This document shows, one piece after another, positions 1 through 9,030 of a stretch of DNA of 64,000 nucleotides. Position numbers and translations under genes: made by a program. Where the stretch lies: positions 372,001 through 436,000 of the forward strand of contig NZ_JAIKLE010000001.1 in the NCBI RefSeq assembly GCF_022267315.1, in the 5' to 3' direction. Below the pieces are notes generated by a model, which saw only the letters and a program-made list of their open reading frames with translations, made no database searches and was not told where the DNA came from. Positions within the stretch are counted from its first letter, which is position 1. Each line of letters opens with the position of its first letter. This DNA is from Maribellus maritimus. Lineage in GTDB: Bacteria > Bacteroidota > Bacteroidia > Bacteroidales > Prolixibacteraceae.

Positions 1-470
1 TGCACGCCTCTCACTTCTGTGATTTTATCTGTTGAGTTCGAGGCGCCGACAACAACACTTTTTGTTATAAAATCAGTGTAAACAGAATCAATATGTGGAA
101 GTTCGGGGACAGTTTGTAAGCCCGATTGATACCTTTCTCCGGCGTATTCAATATAAAGATAATACGAACCGTTTGCATCCAGTTGATAATTTAGTTTATA
201 GGCTCCCGGAGCAGTTTCTTCACATTTCACCTGATTATTGTTTGCGTCTACCAGGTAAACCTGTGCGCCAGAAACAGACGGGTAAGAATTATCTTCTCTG
301 TTAAAATTAATCGTTTTGTATAAATAAATGTCGTTTTCTGTTTGATTTGAAATTAAAACAGCTTCGACAACCAATAAATCATCTACCTCCTCCAAATCAG
401 GCTTGTAAATTTCCTCACAAGCCACAATCGTAAAAAAGACCATTAGAATATATATAATTCGTTTTATCAT
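1..470 (-). CDS. DUF4249 lipoprotein, partial (3' end beyond window)
   Basis: This is a partial gene: the ATG is at 470 on the minus strand and the frame runs open to the window edge (156 codons). The N-terminus is a lipoprotein signal with Cys18 in a TIVAC lipobox, followed by an acidic EEVDDLLVVEA stretch typical of the DUF4249 family. It is a close paralogue of the complete DUF4249 gene just upstream in the same direction, with near-identical blocks such as CEETAPG and NGSYYLYIEYA. DUF4249 proteins usually accompany STN-type TonB receptors and are presumed outer-membrane surface lipoproteins. Their exact role is unknown. It is probably the third gene of the receptor operon, 91 bp after its paralogue. 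Confidence 0.85.
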   Translation of the reverse strand, partial: MIKRIIYILMVFFTIVACEEIYKPDLEEVDDLLVVEAVLISNQTENDIYLYKTINFNREDNSYPSVSGAQVYLVDANNNQVKCEETAPGAYKLNYQLDANGSYYLYIEYAGERYQSGLQTVPELPHIDSVYTDFITKSVVVGASNSTDKITEVRGV

Positions 471-561
471 TTCAACATAAAATTCAGGGCAAAGCCAATT
501 TTACAAGAAGCAAAACTTTCGATACGAATAAAGTGATATTTTCAGGTTGTTCACGCATGTT

Positions 562-1644
562 TTAACTATTCAAATATGGAACCCAAAATTCCGGCTTAAT
601 TTTTTTCTGCTGTCCTCTTTCAGGGATATCATAAAAATCAGGAATTGTTTCAAAAGCAGTTACAGTATCTTTAAATTTACTGTAATCAATGAAAAAACGT
701 CTTTCACTAAAAGATGAAATTTCAAAATTGCCAAGCACTACCTTTGTAGAATCTGAAATACACGAAATATTTCCTTTTGTCTGGGTATACACTGGATCGA
801 AAATCTTACCCTCAGCATCCAACTGGCTGTTTAAATCAGAATAAAAATTATACGTGTCTTCATTTATTCCATATTGATAAAGAATATATATCCAGCCAGA
901 AAAAAGCAAACTGTCGTCTATATATTTATTATAATTGGATTCGAAAAAATCCAGTTCATGCTTTATGATACTTTTTTCTGAACTGTATTCCCGTGGACCG
1001 GCAATATTAAAAATTCCGGTAGGATAATAAGACATCCAACGGTACTCGGCAAATACATCAGGTATTGGAGACATTCCTGTTATTTCTTCAAAAAAATCGA
1101 TATGCTGAAGTATTTTACGGGCATAAAAACGATAATGATTCAGGCCGCCTTTATAGTCTATATCTGTATATACCTGAATTCCTTCCACCGTTGAAATTTT
1201 GTCTGTTGAATTTGAAACCCCGGAAACAAATGTTTTTGTTGTAAAATCAGTATACATTGAATCTATTTCCGGAAGTTCGGGAACCGCTTGCACCTTCGAC
1301 TGGTATTTCTCCCTCGCATATTCAATATAAAGATAATATGAACCATTTGCTTCCAACTGATAAACTAATTTATAGGTTCCGGGGGCAGTTTCTTCACATT
1401 GAATGCGATTGTTGTTTTCGTCAACCACATAAACCTGCGCGTCGGAAACAACAGGATAACTATTATCCCAGTTATTGAAATTAACTGTTTTATATAAAAA
1501 TATTTCGTTTTCTGTTTGATTTGAAACTAAAACAGCTTCTACAACCAATAAATCATCTACCTCTTCAAGCACCGGCCTGTAAATTTCCTCGCAAGCCACA
1601 ATTGACAGAATTAATAAGATGATATATATAAGTTGCTTCACCAT
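562..1644 (-). CDS. DUF4249 domain-containing lipoprotein
   Basis: This 360-residue protein carries a lipoprotein signal (hydrophobic residues 4-17, Cys18 in SIVAC) followed by EEIYRP. The mature part looks like an N-terminal beta-sandwich (about 30-120) and a longer aromatic-rich C-terminal region. The family is found almost only in Bacteroidota and typically sits directly downstream of a TonB-dependent receptor, as here. The receptor stop codon (1646-1648) and this ATG (1642-1644) are separated by a single base, so the two are surely co-transcribed and probably translationally coupled. By analogy with SusD-type partners it may help capture substrate or cap the receptor, but that is inference. 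Confidence 0.85.
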   Translation of the reverse strand: MVKQLIYIILLILSIVACEEIYRPVLEEVDDLLVVEAVLVSNQTENEIFLYKTVNFNNWDNSYPVVSDAQVYVVDENNNRIQCEETAPGTYKLVYQLEANGSYYLYIEYAREKYQSKVQAVPELPEIDSMYTDFTTKTFVSGVSNSTDKISTVEGIQVYTDIDYKGGLNHYRFYARKILQHIDFFEEITGMSPIPDVFAEYRWMSYYPTGIFNIAGPREYSSEKSIIKHELDFFESNYNKYIDDSLLFSGWIYILYQYGINEDTYNFYSDLNSQLDAEGKIFDPVYTQTKGNISCISDSTKVVLGNFEISSFSERRFFIDYSKFKDTVTAFETIPDFYDIPERGQQKKIKPEFWVPYLNS

Positions 1645-1645
1645 G

Positions 1646-4366
1646 TCAGAAAGTGAAATTATACGTTATTGAAGGAACAGGTATTCCAATCACTGCCAGT
1701 TTAAACAAAGAATACGACTTATAATCTGTTCCGCCATCAGCAATGGTTTTCCTGTAATAAACAGAATATGGATTTTTTCTTCCGTATAAATTATAAACAG
1801 AAAGCGTCCAACTTCCTTTCCACATTCTTCTTCTCCGCAGATTTTCATCAAAAGTTACGGAAATATCAAACCTGTGATATGGTGGCATACGGTATTTATT
1901 TCTATCCGAATAATATATCAACGTTTCACCGGCATACTGGTAGGTAACTTCAGGCAAAGTAACCGGACGGCCCGAAATAAACACAAAATTCCCGGAAACA
2001 CGCCATCTGCGACTTATATTATAGTTAGCAACAATTGATAAATCGTGTGGTTTGTCGTAAATCGACGGATAATACTTTCCCTTATTGATCTGTTCGTCGT
2101 CAAACTCACCGTTTGTTTTTCGCATGGTTCGGGAAAATGTGTAGTTCATCCAGCCTGTTAAACGACCATATGGTTTTCTGAGCGATAGCTCGACACCGTA
2201 AGAATAACCATCTGAAGGAATTAAATCGGTTTCAAGATGTTTATTCATAATAATTTGCGCACCGTTTTTATATTCAATCAAATTATGAAGTTGCTTGTAG
2301 TACAACTCCGAAGAAAAAGAATACTCATTGAATATATTCTCTTTTTGAACTCCTATAGCAATTTGGTCATTCACCAGAGGTTCGAGATCGTAATCACTGG
2401 TCTTCCACATTTCTGCGGGTGACATCACAGCATTATTACTTATTTGACTTATGTATTGTTTTGTTCTCTGGTAACTTACTTTATAGGAGTAACCACCATC
2501 CGTTTCCCAGTTTAAGGCTAACCTAGGTTCAATACCTCCATATCTTTTTACAATTTCATTTTTATCAAAAACAAGTGAATCAACAACAGTGGATGCACTT
2601 TTTGCCTGATTCTCATCGTATAAAAAAACAGTCTTCTCACCCAAAAGTGCAAACAAACTGTATCTCATACCAATATTTACAGTTAATCCAGGGAAAATGT
2701 CAAACTCATCACTCAAAAAAAGCGCTCCCTCAAATGCATTTTCTCTGTCAAGTTCATCACTATTTATGATCGTATTTTCAGCTACAGGAGTAATCTTGCC
2801 CGGATCATTCAAATAATTAATGGCATTAAAACCAGCCTGAATATTATGTTGCGGATGCGGGTGCCAGATAAGGTTATATTTTGCTGAGCCATATTGAATC
2901 TGGTTGTCGAGATAATAAGCCTCAAATTCCTTCCCATTTGCAAAATCTGTCAATCGAAATTTATATCGACTAAAAGATAAGTTGAACTCAGCATTTAATT
3001 CCTCGCCGTATTTATTATGTGATTCAAAATTTAATAAGGCATTCCCGTAATCATTTATAGATTGAGCACTGGTACTAAACTCATCATTACTTGCATAACC
3101 AAAAATATTTAGCCAGTTATTTTTATCAAATTTATAGGAGATCTTTCCACTTACATCGTAAAAATCAGTTACACTATTGGAAATATCAGCATCAGGAACT
3201 TGCTTGAGCACCCAATTAGTGTACGACATTCTGCCCGCGGCAATAAATGTAAGTTTTTTATTTTTTGTAAGTGGCCCTTCAAGTGCGAGTCTTGAGTTAA
3301 TGACTCCCAACCCTCCGTAGAACTTTATTTTGTCTTCATTCCCGTCCTTCATTTCAATTTCCATAATTGATGAAACACGTTCACCAAAACGCGCCGGTAA
3401 ACCGCCTTTAAATACTCTCATGTCTTCTACCACATCAGGATTGATAGCAGATATGAATCCGAATAAATGTGAAGTATTAAAAATAGGCGAATTTTCGAGC
3501 AAGATAAGGTTCTGATCCGAATTGCCTCCACGCACATTAAATCCAGATGAAAGTTCACCCACCGATTGGATACCGGGGAGCATTACAATACTTTTCATCA
3601 CGTCTCTCTCTCCCATTAATAAAGGAAGGTTTTTTATATCTTTTGCACTCATCTGGACCATACTCATTTGGGTACGTGATGTGTTGAACTCATCAGCCAC
3701 AACCAAAATCTCTCCAATACTGTGCGATTCTTCAAAAAGCTCAAATTCAACCTCTCCGGGTTCAATTAAGTTGATTTGTTTTTCGTAGCCCTGAAATCCC
3801 ATAAATGAAATACTTAGATAATGTTCTCCCGTTGGCAGTTCAAACTTAAATGATCCGCCACTACCTGTTGTTGCACCTTTATCAAGTTTCGAATTGTAAA
3901 TAACCGCTCCGGGAAGTGGTTCTCCTGTTTTCCCATCGATTACCTTACCTGTAATTAAAGCTTTTTTGTAACGTCCTTTGTTTATCGGATTTCCTATTAC
4001 CAAAGTTTGGTTGACACCTTCTAAATTGGATCTAGTATCTAATCTCCGTGGAAAAACAACAATGGAATTATCCTGAAAAACTTCATAAGTTAACTCATGA
4101 CTCACAAAAATACTGTTCAAGGCGCGCGACAATGGATTATTATTGAATGAAATATTTACAGAATATTTGTCAACCCAGGCCCTTTTATAATAGACTTGTA
4201 CACCATACTGTTCTTCAAGTGCATCAAAAAAAGAAGAAAGGGGTACATCTTGGAAATTACCGCTAATTTGAATTTCATCAATGCTTTGAGCATATCCTTC
4301 CCGGGAAATTAAACAGGCTAATATTGCCCACAAAATAAATAATGTATAAATGTGTTTTGGTTTCAA
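1646..4366 (-). CDS. TonB-dependent receptor with STN and carboxypeptidase-regulatory-like domains
   Basis: This 906-residue outer-membrane transporter begins with a signal peptide (about 1-26). An STN (secretin/TonB short N-terminal) domain follows at about 50-105, then a CarboxypepD_reg-like beta-sandwich at about 135-215 with TGKVIDGKTGEPLPGAVI. A plug domain lies at about 235-340 (NLPLLMGERDVMKSI, GFNVRGGNSDQNLI), and a 22-strand-type barrel ends in a terminal Phe. STN domains usually contact a FecR-type anti-sigma factor, but no sigma/FecR pair is adjacent. The first gene of an operon with two DUF4249 lipoproteins, it probably imports a specific ligand across the outer membrane using TonB energy. 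The ligand cannot be read from the sequence. Confidence 0.9.
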   Translation of the reverse strand: MKPKHIYTLFILWAILACLISREGYAQSIDEIQISGNFQDVPLSSFFDALEEQYGVQVYYKRAWVDKYSVNISFNNNPLSRALNSIFVSHELTYEVFQDNSIVVFPRRLDTRSNLEGVNQTLVIGNPINKGRYKKALITGKVIDGKTGEPLPGAVIYNSKLDKGATTGSGGSFKFELPTGEHYLSISFMGFQGYEKQINLIEPGEVEFELFEESHSIGEILVVADEFNTSRTQMSMVQMSAKDIKNLPLLMGERDVMKSIVMLPGIQSVGELSSGFNVRGGNSDQNLILLENSPIFNTSHLFGFISAINPDVVEDMRVFKGGLPARFGERVSSIMEIEMKDGNEDKIKFYGGLGVINSRLALEGPLTKNKKLTFIAAGRMSYTNWVLKQVPDADISNSVTDFYDVSGKISYKFDKNNWLNIFGYASNDEFSTSAQSINDYGNALLNFESHNKYGEELNAEFNLSFSRYKFRLTDFANGKEFEAYYLDNQIQYGSAKYNLIWHPHPQHNIQAGFNAINYLNDPGKITPVAENTIINSDELDRENAFEGALFLSDEFDIFPGLTVNIGMRYSLFALLGEKTVFLYDENQAKSASTVVDSLVFDKNEIVKRYGGIEPRLALNWETDGGYSYKVSYQRTKQYISQISNNAVMSPAEMWKTSDYDLEPLVNDQIAIGVQKENIFNEYSFSSELYYKQLHNLIEYKNGAQIIMNKHLETDLIPSDGYSYGVELSLRKPYGRLTGWMNYTFSRTMRKTNGEFDDEQINKGKYYPSIYDKPHDLSIVANYNISRRWRVSGNFVFISGRPVTLPEVTYQYAGETLIYYSDRNKYRMPPYHRFDISVTFDENLRRRRMWKGSWTLSVYNLYGRKNPYSVYYRKTIADGGTDYKSYSLFKLAVIGIPVPSITYNFTF

Positions 4367-4711
4367 CCTGGTTCTGATTAGTTTAAGTTATTTTAATTTA
4401 GGTCAACAAACAATTCTATTCGTGATATTTTGGGCTGTGTGTTATAAAAAAATTTAATGTTTTTTGTAAAGATTACAATTTAAATTCAAAAAACCCTACT
4501 CTTCGAATTATATTCTAAAACATAATGCTTATTTTTTTTCAAACAAATGCTCCAATAAACTAATTACAAATGAATGCTATTCCGTGCATAAAAATTAAAC
4601 CCAAAATTAACATTTACACACAATTTTAGCTCAGCTTTTGATTCCGTCATTTTTTTTTCCAATATTTAAATACTTCAAAATACTGTTTACAGGCTGTTTA
4701 ATTTGATCAAA
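4367..4711. other. Divergent AT-rich intergenic region
   Basis: This 345 bp region separates the TonB receptor (minus) from the M14 peptidase (plus) and must hold both promoters. It is very AT-rich with several A and T homopolymer runs. I see no convincing full TTTG-N19-TAnnTTTG promoter, no strong hairpin and no open frame with coding character. Confidence 0.5.
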
Positions 4712-7264
4712 ATGAAAAAAATTCTGTTTGCAATTTTTATGTTTTCCTGCATTTCGCTATTTGCACGTGCACAGGAAACAATGGAATATTTCCTTCCAAA
4801 AGATGTTGTCTATGATAAGAATATTCCTACGCCCGAGGAATTTTTTGGACAAAAAATCGGAGAATGGCATTTAAATTACGAACAAATTTTAAGCTATTTC
4901 CATGAGATAAATCGTTTATCAGGAAGGGCAATTATTCAGGAATATGCCCGGTCGTATGAGAACCGACCTTTAGTTCATATGATTTTTACTTCGCAGGAGA
5001 ATCAAAAAAAACTTGAGGAGTTAAAAAATCTCCATAATTCATTTTCGGAAGTCAATTCAAATTTAAATGCCGATGATGTTCCACTGGTTGTAACACTGGG
5101 ATATGGCGTCCATGGGAATGAATCGAGTGCAACCAACTCTTCGGTGCTAACAATTTACTATTTGGCTGCTGCAAACAGCGATAAAATTGACCGGCTTTTA
5201 AACCATACGATAATTTTAGTTGATCCGTGTTTAAATCCGGACGGATTTACAAGACACAGCACCTGGGCCAATATGCATCAGAGTTACGTTCCGGTGGGTA
5301 AATCAGAGTCGAGGCAGTTTAATGAAGTATGGCCGGGGGGGAGAACCAATCATTACTGGTTCGATTTAAACCGCGACTATCTTTTACAGGTTCATCCCGA
5401 AAGTCGTGGACGGGTTGCTAAGTTTTATGAATGGAAACCCAATATTGTTACCGACCATCATGAAATGGGAGCCAACAGTACTTTTTTCTTTCAACCGGGT
5501 GTACCAAGCCGGAATAACCCGTTAACACCTGAAAAAAATTATGAACTCACGCACGAAATTGCCGGTTACCATGCTCAGTTTCTGGATAAAATTGGTTCAC
5601 CTTATTTTTCGGAAGAACAATATGACGACTATTACTTTGGGAAAGGTTCTTCGTATCCCGATGTAAACGGAAGCGTAGGTATCCTGTTCGAGCAAGCTGG
5701 TTTTAGAGGAAGAACAAGAAATACCATAAACGGAAAAAAAACACTTGCATTTGCCATTCGAAACCAGTTTACGGTTACACTTTCGACACTGGAAGCAGCT
5801 TTAAACCTGAAAAATGAACTGCTCCGTTTCCAAAAAGAATGTAATGTGGAAGCTTTCGGTCTGGCAGGAAAAGACGCTGTAAAAGCTTATTTGTTTGGTG
5901 ATGAAAACGATCAAATGAAAACACAATTGTTTATCGACCTGTTGAACCGACACCAAATAAAAGTTTATACAAATCAAAAGGATATTATTAAAGAAGGAGT
6001 CCTGTTTAAAGCGAATCAGTCTTTTGTTGTTCCGGTAAAACAAATTCAATACCGGCTTTTAAAGTCGATTTTTGGAAAGGCGACTACTTTTACCGATAGC
6101 ACATTCTACGATGTTTCCACATGGACTTTCCCTTTTGCATACGATATTCCTTATGCAGAGATCACTGCACTAAAAGATATTCAACAATCGTCTGCAGAAA
6201 TCTATTCCGAAACCCCAGAGGGAAAAATTGTTGGAGGAAAAAGCAATCTGGCTTATCTTTTCCGTTGGAACGACTTTTACACACCGGAAGCTTTGTATAC
6301 AATTCAAAAAGCAGGGCTTATTACCAAGGTTGCCACCAAAAGTTTCACCTTTGACATTGAAGGGAAAAAGGAAAATTTTACTTATGGAACGATTCTGATT
6401 CCGGTAAGTGGTCAGCGATTGGATGAAAACCAGATCTACAGCCTCGTAACAAGAGTTGCAAAAAAAACAGGCGTCGATTTTTACGGAATGGACACCGGAC
6501 TCTCGCCGGAAGGAATTGATTTGGGAAGTGGTAATTTTGATGTATTAAAACGCCCCGAAGTTTTAATGCTTGTTGCCGGAAGCACAAGAAGCAGTGATGC
6601 CGGGGAAATATGGCACATGTTTGATCAACGGTTTAAAATTCCAATTTGTTTGACTGAAACCGGAGATTTACGTTCAGTAAATTTAAGCCAGTATACAACA
6701 TTGATTATGCCTGGTGGTTCGTACTATGAACTTGGCAATTCTGATGTTCAAAAAATAAAATCGTGGGTGCAGGATGGCGGAACTTTAATCGCTTATAAAA
6801 ATGCGGTTTCCTGGGCAAGCAAAAACGAAATAGGAAAAACCAAATTCAAAAACAACATTGAAAATGATACCACCCTGAACTTTTCGTATGCCGACCGTTC
6901 AAAAGAATATAACATTCACTCGATAAGCGGAATAATTTTGAATACAGAAATGGATATCACGCACCCGCTTTGTTACGGATATACAAGAAACAACCTGGCA
7001 TTTTTTAAAACCGGTGCTTCTGTTGCTGAAACTCTGGATAAAAAATACACAGAACCGGTAAAATATACTTCCGAACCTTATGTGAGCGGTTATGTTTCAG
7101 AAAAAAATATTGAACGAATAAAAAATGCACCGGTGGTTTCAGTTCAATCAGTTGGTCGCGGGAATCTGATTAGTTTTTATGAAAACATGACCTTCCGTGG
7201 ATTCTGGCTTGGAACCAATAAAATGTTTATGAACGGAGTATTCTTTGGAGATATTATTCAGTAG
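4712..7264 (+). CDS. Secreted M14-family zinc carboxypeptidase with C-terminal amidotransferase-like domain
   Basis: The protein has 850 residues from the ATG at 4712. An in-frame TTG three codons upstream is possible, but the signal peptide (about 1-20, ending RAQ) fits the ATG better. The M14 zinc site is visible: HGNE at 134-137 gives His and Glu, DHHE at 248-251 supplies the third ligand, and Glu327 in GILFEQAG fits the catalytic Glu. Residues about 545-640 (EVLMLVAGSTRSSDAGEIW, MPGGSYYELG) resemble a class I glutamine-amidotransferase-like fold, a fusion seen in large Bacteroidota M14 proteins. It is probably a periplasmic or secreted peptidase acting on peptides or peptidoglycan. It is monocistronic and diverges from the receptor operon. 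Confidence 0.88.
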   Translation: MKKILFAIFMFSCISLFARAQETMEYFLPKDVVYDKNIPTPEEFFGQKIGEWHLNYEQILSYFHEINRLSGRAIIQEYARSYENRPLVHMIFTSQENQKKLEELKNLHNSFSEVNSNLNADDVPLVVTLGYGVHGNESSATNSSVLTIYYLAAANSDKIDRLLNHTIILVDPCLNPDGFTRHSTWANMHQSYVPVGKSESRQFNEVWPGGRTNHYWFDLNRDYLLQVHPESRGRVAKFYEWKPNIVTDHHEMGANSTFFFQPGVPSRNNPLTPEKNYELTHEIAGYHAQFLDKIGSPYFSEEQYDDYYFGKGSSYPDVNGSVGILFEQAGFRGRTRNTINGKKTLAFAIRNQFTVTLSTLEAALNLKNELLRFQKECNVEAFGLAGKDAVKAYLFGDENDQMKTQLFIDLLNRHQIKVYTNQKDIIKEGVLFKANQSFVVPVKQIQYRLLKSIFGKATTFTDSTFYDVSTWTFPFAYDIPYAEITALKDIQQSSAEIYSETPEGKIVGGKSNLAYLFRWNDFYTPEALYTIQKAGLITKVATKSFTFDIEGKKENFTYGTILIPVSGQRLDENQIYSLVTRVAKKTGVDFYGMDTGLSPEGIDLGSGNFDVLKRPEVLMLVAGSTRSSDAGEIWHMFDQRFKIPICLTETGDLRSVNLSQYTTLIMPGGSYYELGNSDVQKIKSWVQDGGTLIAYKNAVSWASKNEIGKTKFKNNIENDTTLNFSYADRSKEYNIHSISGIILNTEMDITHPLCYGYTRNNLAFFKTGASVAETLDKKYTEPVKYTSEPYVSGYVSEKNIERIKNAPVVSVQSVGRGNLISFYENMTFRGFWLGTNKMFMNGVFFGDIIQ

Positions 7265-7560
7265 AAGTGCGCTTAATCCGTTGCTTTGTAAATGCCTTCA
7301 GTATAAACAAATTAATTAAGGAAGGTATTTTATTTTCCTTATTTTAAAGGCAGCCATTTAAGACCTGAATTTTCTTTGCATAAAACAAAAGGTTTTTCAT
7401 GATAAGTTAGCTTTAAGCGCTTCACTCCATTAGACAAAGTTTCAATTTCGGTTAACCAGGCCTTTTTATTAAAAATAATTTGTGGTTTGTTATTAACAAG
7501 TTAATCATAAAAATATCACCGATGAATAATTTTTGTAGCGCAACCAAACAATAAAAAAAA
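7265..7560. other. Convergent intergenic region with an orphan minus-strand open frame
   Basis: This 296 bp region lies between two convergent genes. On the minus strand a 54-codon open stretch (7339-7500) reads like protein (WLTEIETLSNGVKRLKL, then SGLKWLPLK and a stop) but has no ATG or GTG near its 5' end and is preceded by a stop at 7501-7503. It may be the 3' remnant of a lost gene, or chance. No clear intrinsic terminator was found. Confidence 0.35.
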
Positions 7561-9030
7561 TTAAAACTCATAATAAAGCCCGGTGTAAACACCAATACGA
7601 TAAGGACGAAAGCTCACATCAGGATTTTGATTAATGGAATTCAGATAGTAGTTAAAACGAGGTTCCACAGCCAAAGAGATATTTTTGTTTAACGCATAAT
7701 TTAAGCCCACTCCCACAGTTCCGGATATGTTTACAGATGAAATATCTTTGGTTTTACCAATGTTCTCGTTGCCGTACTGATTTTCCATATAAACTTTGTT
7801 TCCGGCAATAATTCCGGCATTTACACCCCCCAGCAGTTCAACACCAAATTTTGCGTCGACCAATGAATAACGCAAATACAAAGGAATTTCAATAAAATCA
7901 AAAACTTGTGAAAATTCTCCTTCAGTCAACAGTGTATTGGGACTTGCGGGACTTGGACTAAATTCATCTCCGTCAAGTTCAGAACCAACCTCTGTACCTG
8001 CCGGAGCAGAAGAGAACTGAATTGTTCCCGCGGTACTATTCATTTCAATCTGACCATTGGACAAATTTACTGCCGTATTAAAATATGATTTTCTCTCTCC
8101 CCCCAATGGTGCGTAATCTGCTGCGTACATCAACGAATTGGAATTAAACGCCTCCGAATTTGTCGATCGCTGCCCGTTTTGTGAATAATACACACCGCTT
8201 TCAACGCTCCATTTTTTCCCGGCTTTCATCTGTACCGAAATACCACCCGTGACATTTGCATTTCCGTTTTGACCGGAATAAGTCATTGAATTAGAGTAAT
8301 TTTCGGAATAGTTCGAATTTTGAGAAGAGTAGCCCGGCGACACCTGAAGCCCCAGTTTCCATTTTGATTCCTCTCCGCCGGATTCATTCAGATTCCTGAT
8401 ATTTTCAGCAATCAGAACTTCATCAGCTTCACTTATTCTATTTACCGGAATTGATTTTTCTTTTAGCTTTAAATTTCTGTCTTCACTCGTTTTAAACAGT
8501 GTTTCAATTTTATCCAGCAAATCAAGATGAGCAACTTCTTTTGTCTCTGATTCAGATGATTCTTCTCCTGACAGTTTTTGATGAATTTTGGCATCGGCTA
8601 TAAAATCTGCAGTTTCTTCTTTTGGAACAATCGATTCATGATCGGTTTCTTTTTCAATATGCTTTGTCTGGCTTTTACTTTCTGTTCCAGCTATGTTATT
8701 CTCATTAAACGCATTGGGGTCTATTTTCCCACTGTCACTGTTTGATTTGGCATTTTCGTTTTGAATATTCCTATTTGTATTTTGTATTTCATTTTGTGTT
8801 ACGACAGGAGTAATCTGTCCCGACTTCTCATTAAAATACCATCCTGCCATAAACGCCAGTAACACTACTGCTGCTGCAGCAATTCGACTAAAAAACACAA
8901 TCCTGTGTTTTCGCTTTTGCGCCTGCAACTGCCCCTGGATATTGTCCCAGACATGCAACGGCGGTTGCTGCGAAAACCTTTCCAGTTTCTCGCGAATGGC
9001 CTTATCCATATTTTGTTCCTCCATATTCAT
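7561..9030 (-). CDS. Anti-sigma-like inner-membrane protein with C-terminal outer-membrane beta-barrel domain
   Basis: This 489-residue protein starts with a cytoplasmic segment (1-43, including PPLHVWDNI, typical of Bacteroidota anti-sigma-like proteins). A single transmembrane helix follows at about 44-66. Residues 70-220 form a long polar, Asn/Ser/Glu-rich linker. The C-terminal part (about 222-489) has alternating amphipathic strands and ends GLYYEF, a signature of a small PorT/OmpA-like outer-membrane barrel. Its ATG overlaps the stop of the upstream ECF sigma gene by four bases (ATGA), so the two are translationally coupled. It probably restrains the sigma factor in response to an envelope signal. 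The coexistence of an inner-membrane anchor and a barrel in one chain is odd. Confidence 0.7.
   Translation of the reverse strand: MNMEEQNMDKAIREKLERFSQQPPLHVWDNIQGQLQAQKRKHRIVFFSRIAAAAVVLLAFMAGWYFNEKSGQITPVVTQNEIQNTNRNIQNENAKSNSDSGKIDPNAFNENNIAGTESKSQTKHIEKETDHESIVPKEETADFIADAKIHQKLSGEESSESETKEVAHLDLLDKIETLFKTSEDRNLKLKEKSIPVNRISEADEVLIAENIRNLNESGGEESKWKLGLQVSPGYSSQNSNYSENYSNSMTYSGQNGNANVTGGISVQMKAGKKWSVESGVYYSQNGQRSTNSEAFNSNSLMYAADYAPLGGERKSYFNTAVNLSNGQIEMNSTAGTIQFSSAPAGTEVGSELDGDEFSPSPASPNTLLTEGEFSQVFDFIEIPLYLRYSLVDAKFGVELLGGVNAGIIAGNKVYMENQYGNENIGKTKDISSVNISGTVGVGLNYALNKNISLAVEPRFNYYLNSINQNPDVSFRPYRIGVYTGLYYEF

Noticed and set aside
95-304. Plus-strand open frames over the DUF4249 genes (also 777-968 and 1257-1478)
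   Set aside because: They are antisense to a gene with a clear lipobox and family match, and similar frames recur only because the two copies are paralogous.
4703-4711. TTG start three codons before the M14 peptidase ATG
   Set aside because: The ATG at 4712 gives the cleaner signal peptide, so the TTG is not needed.
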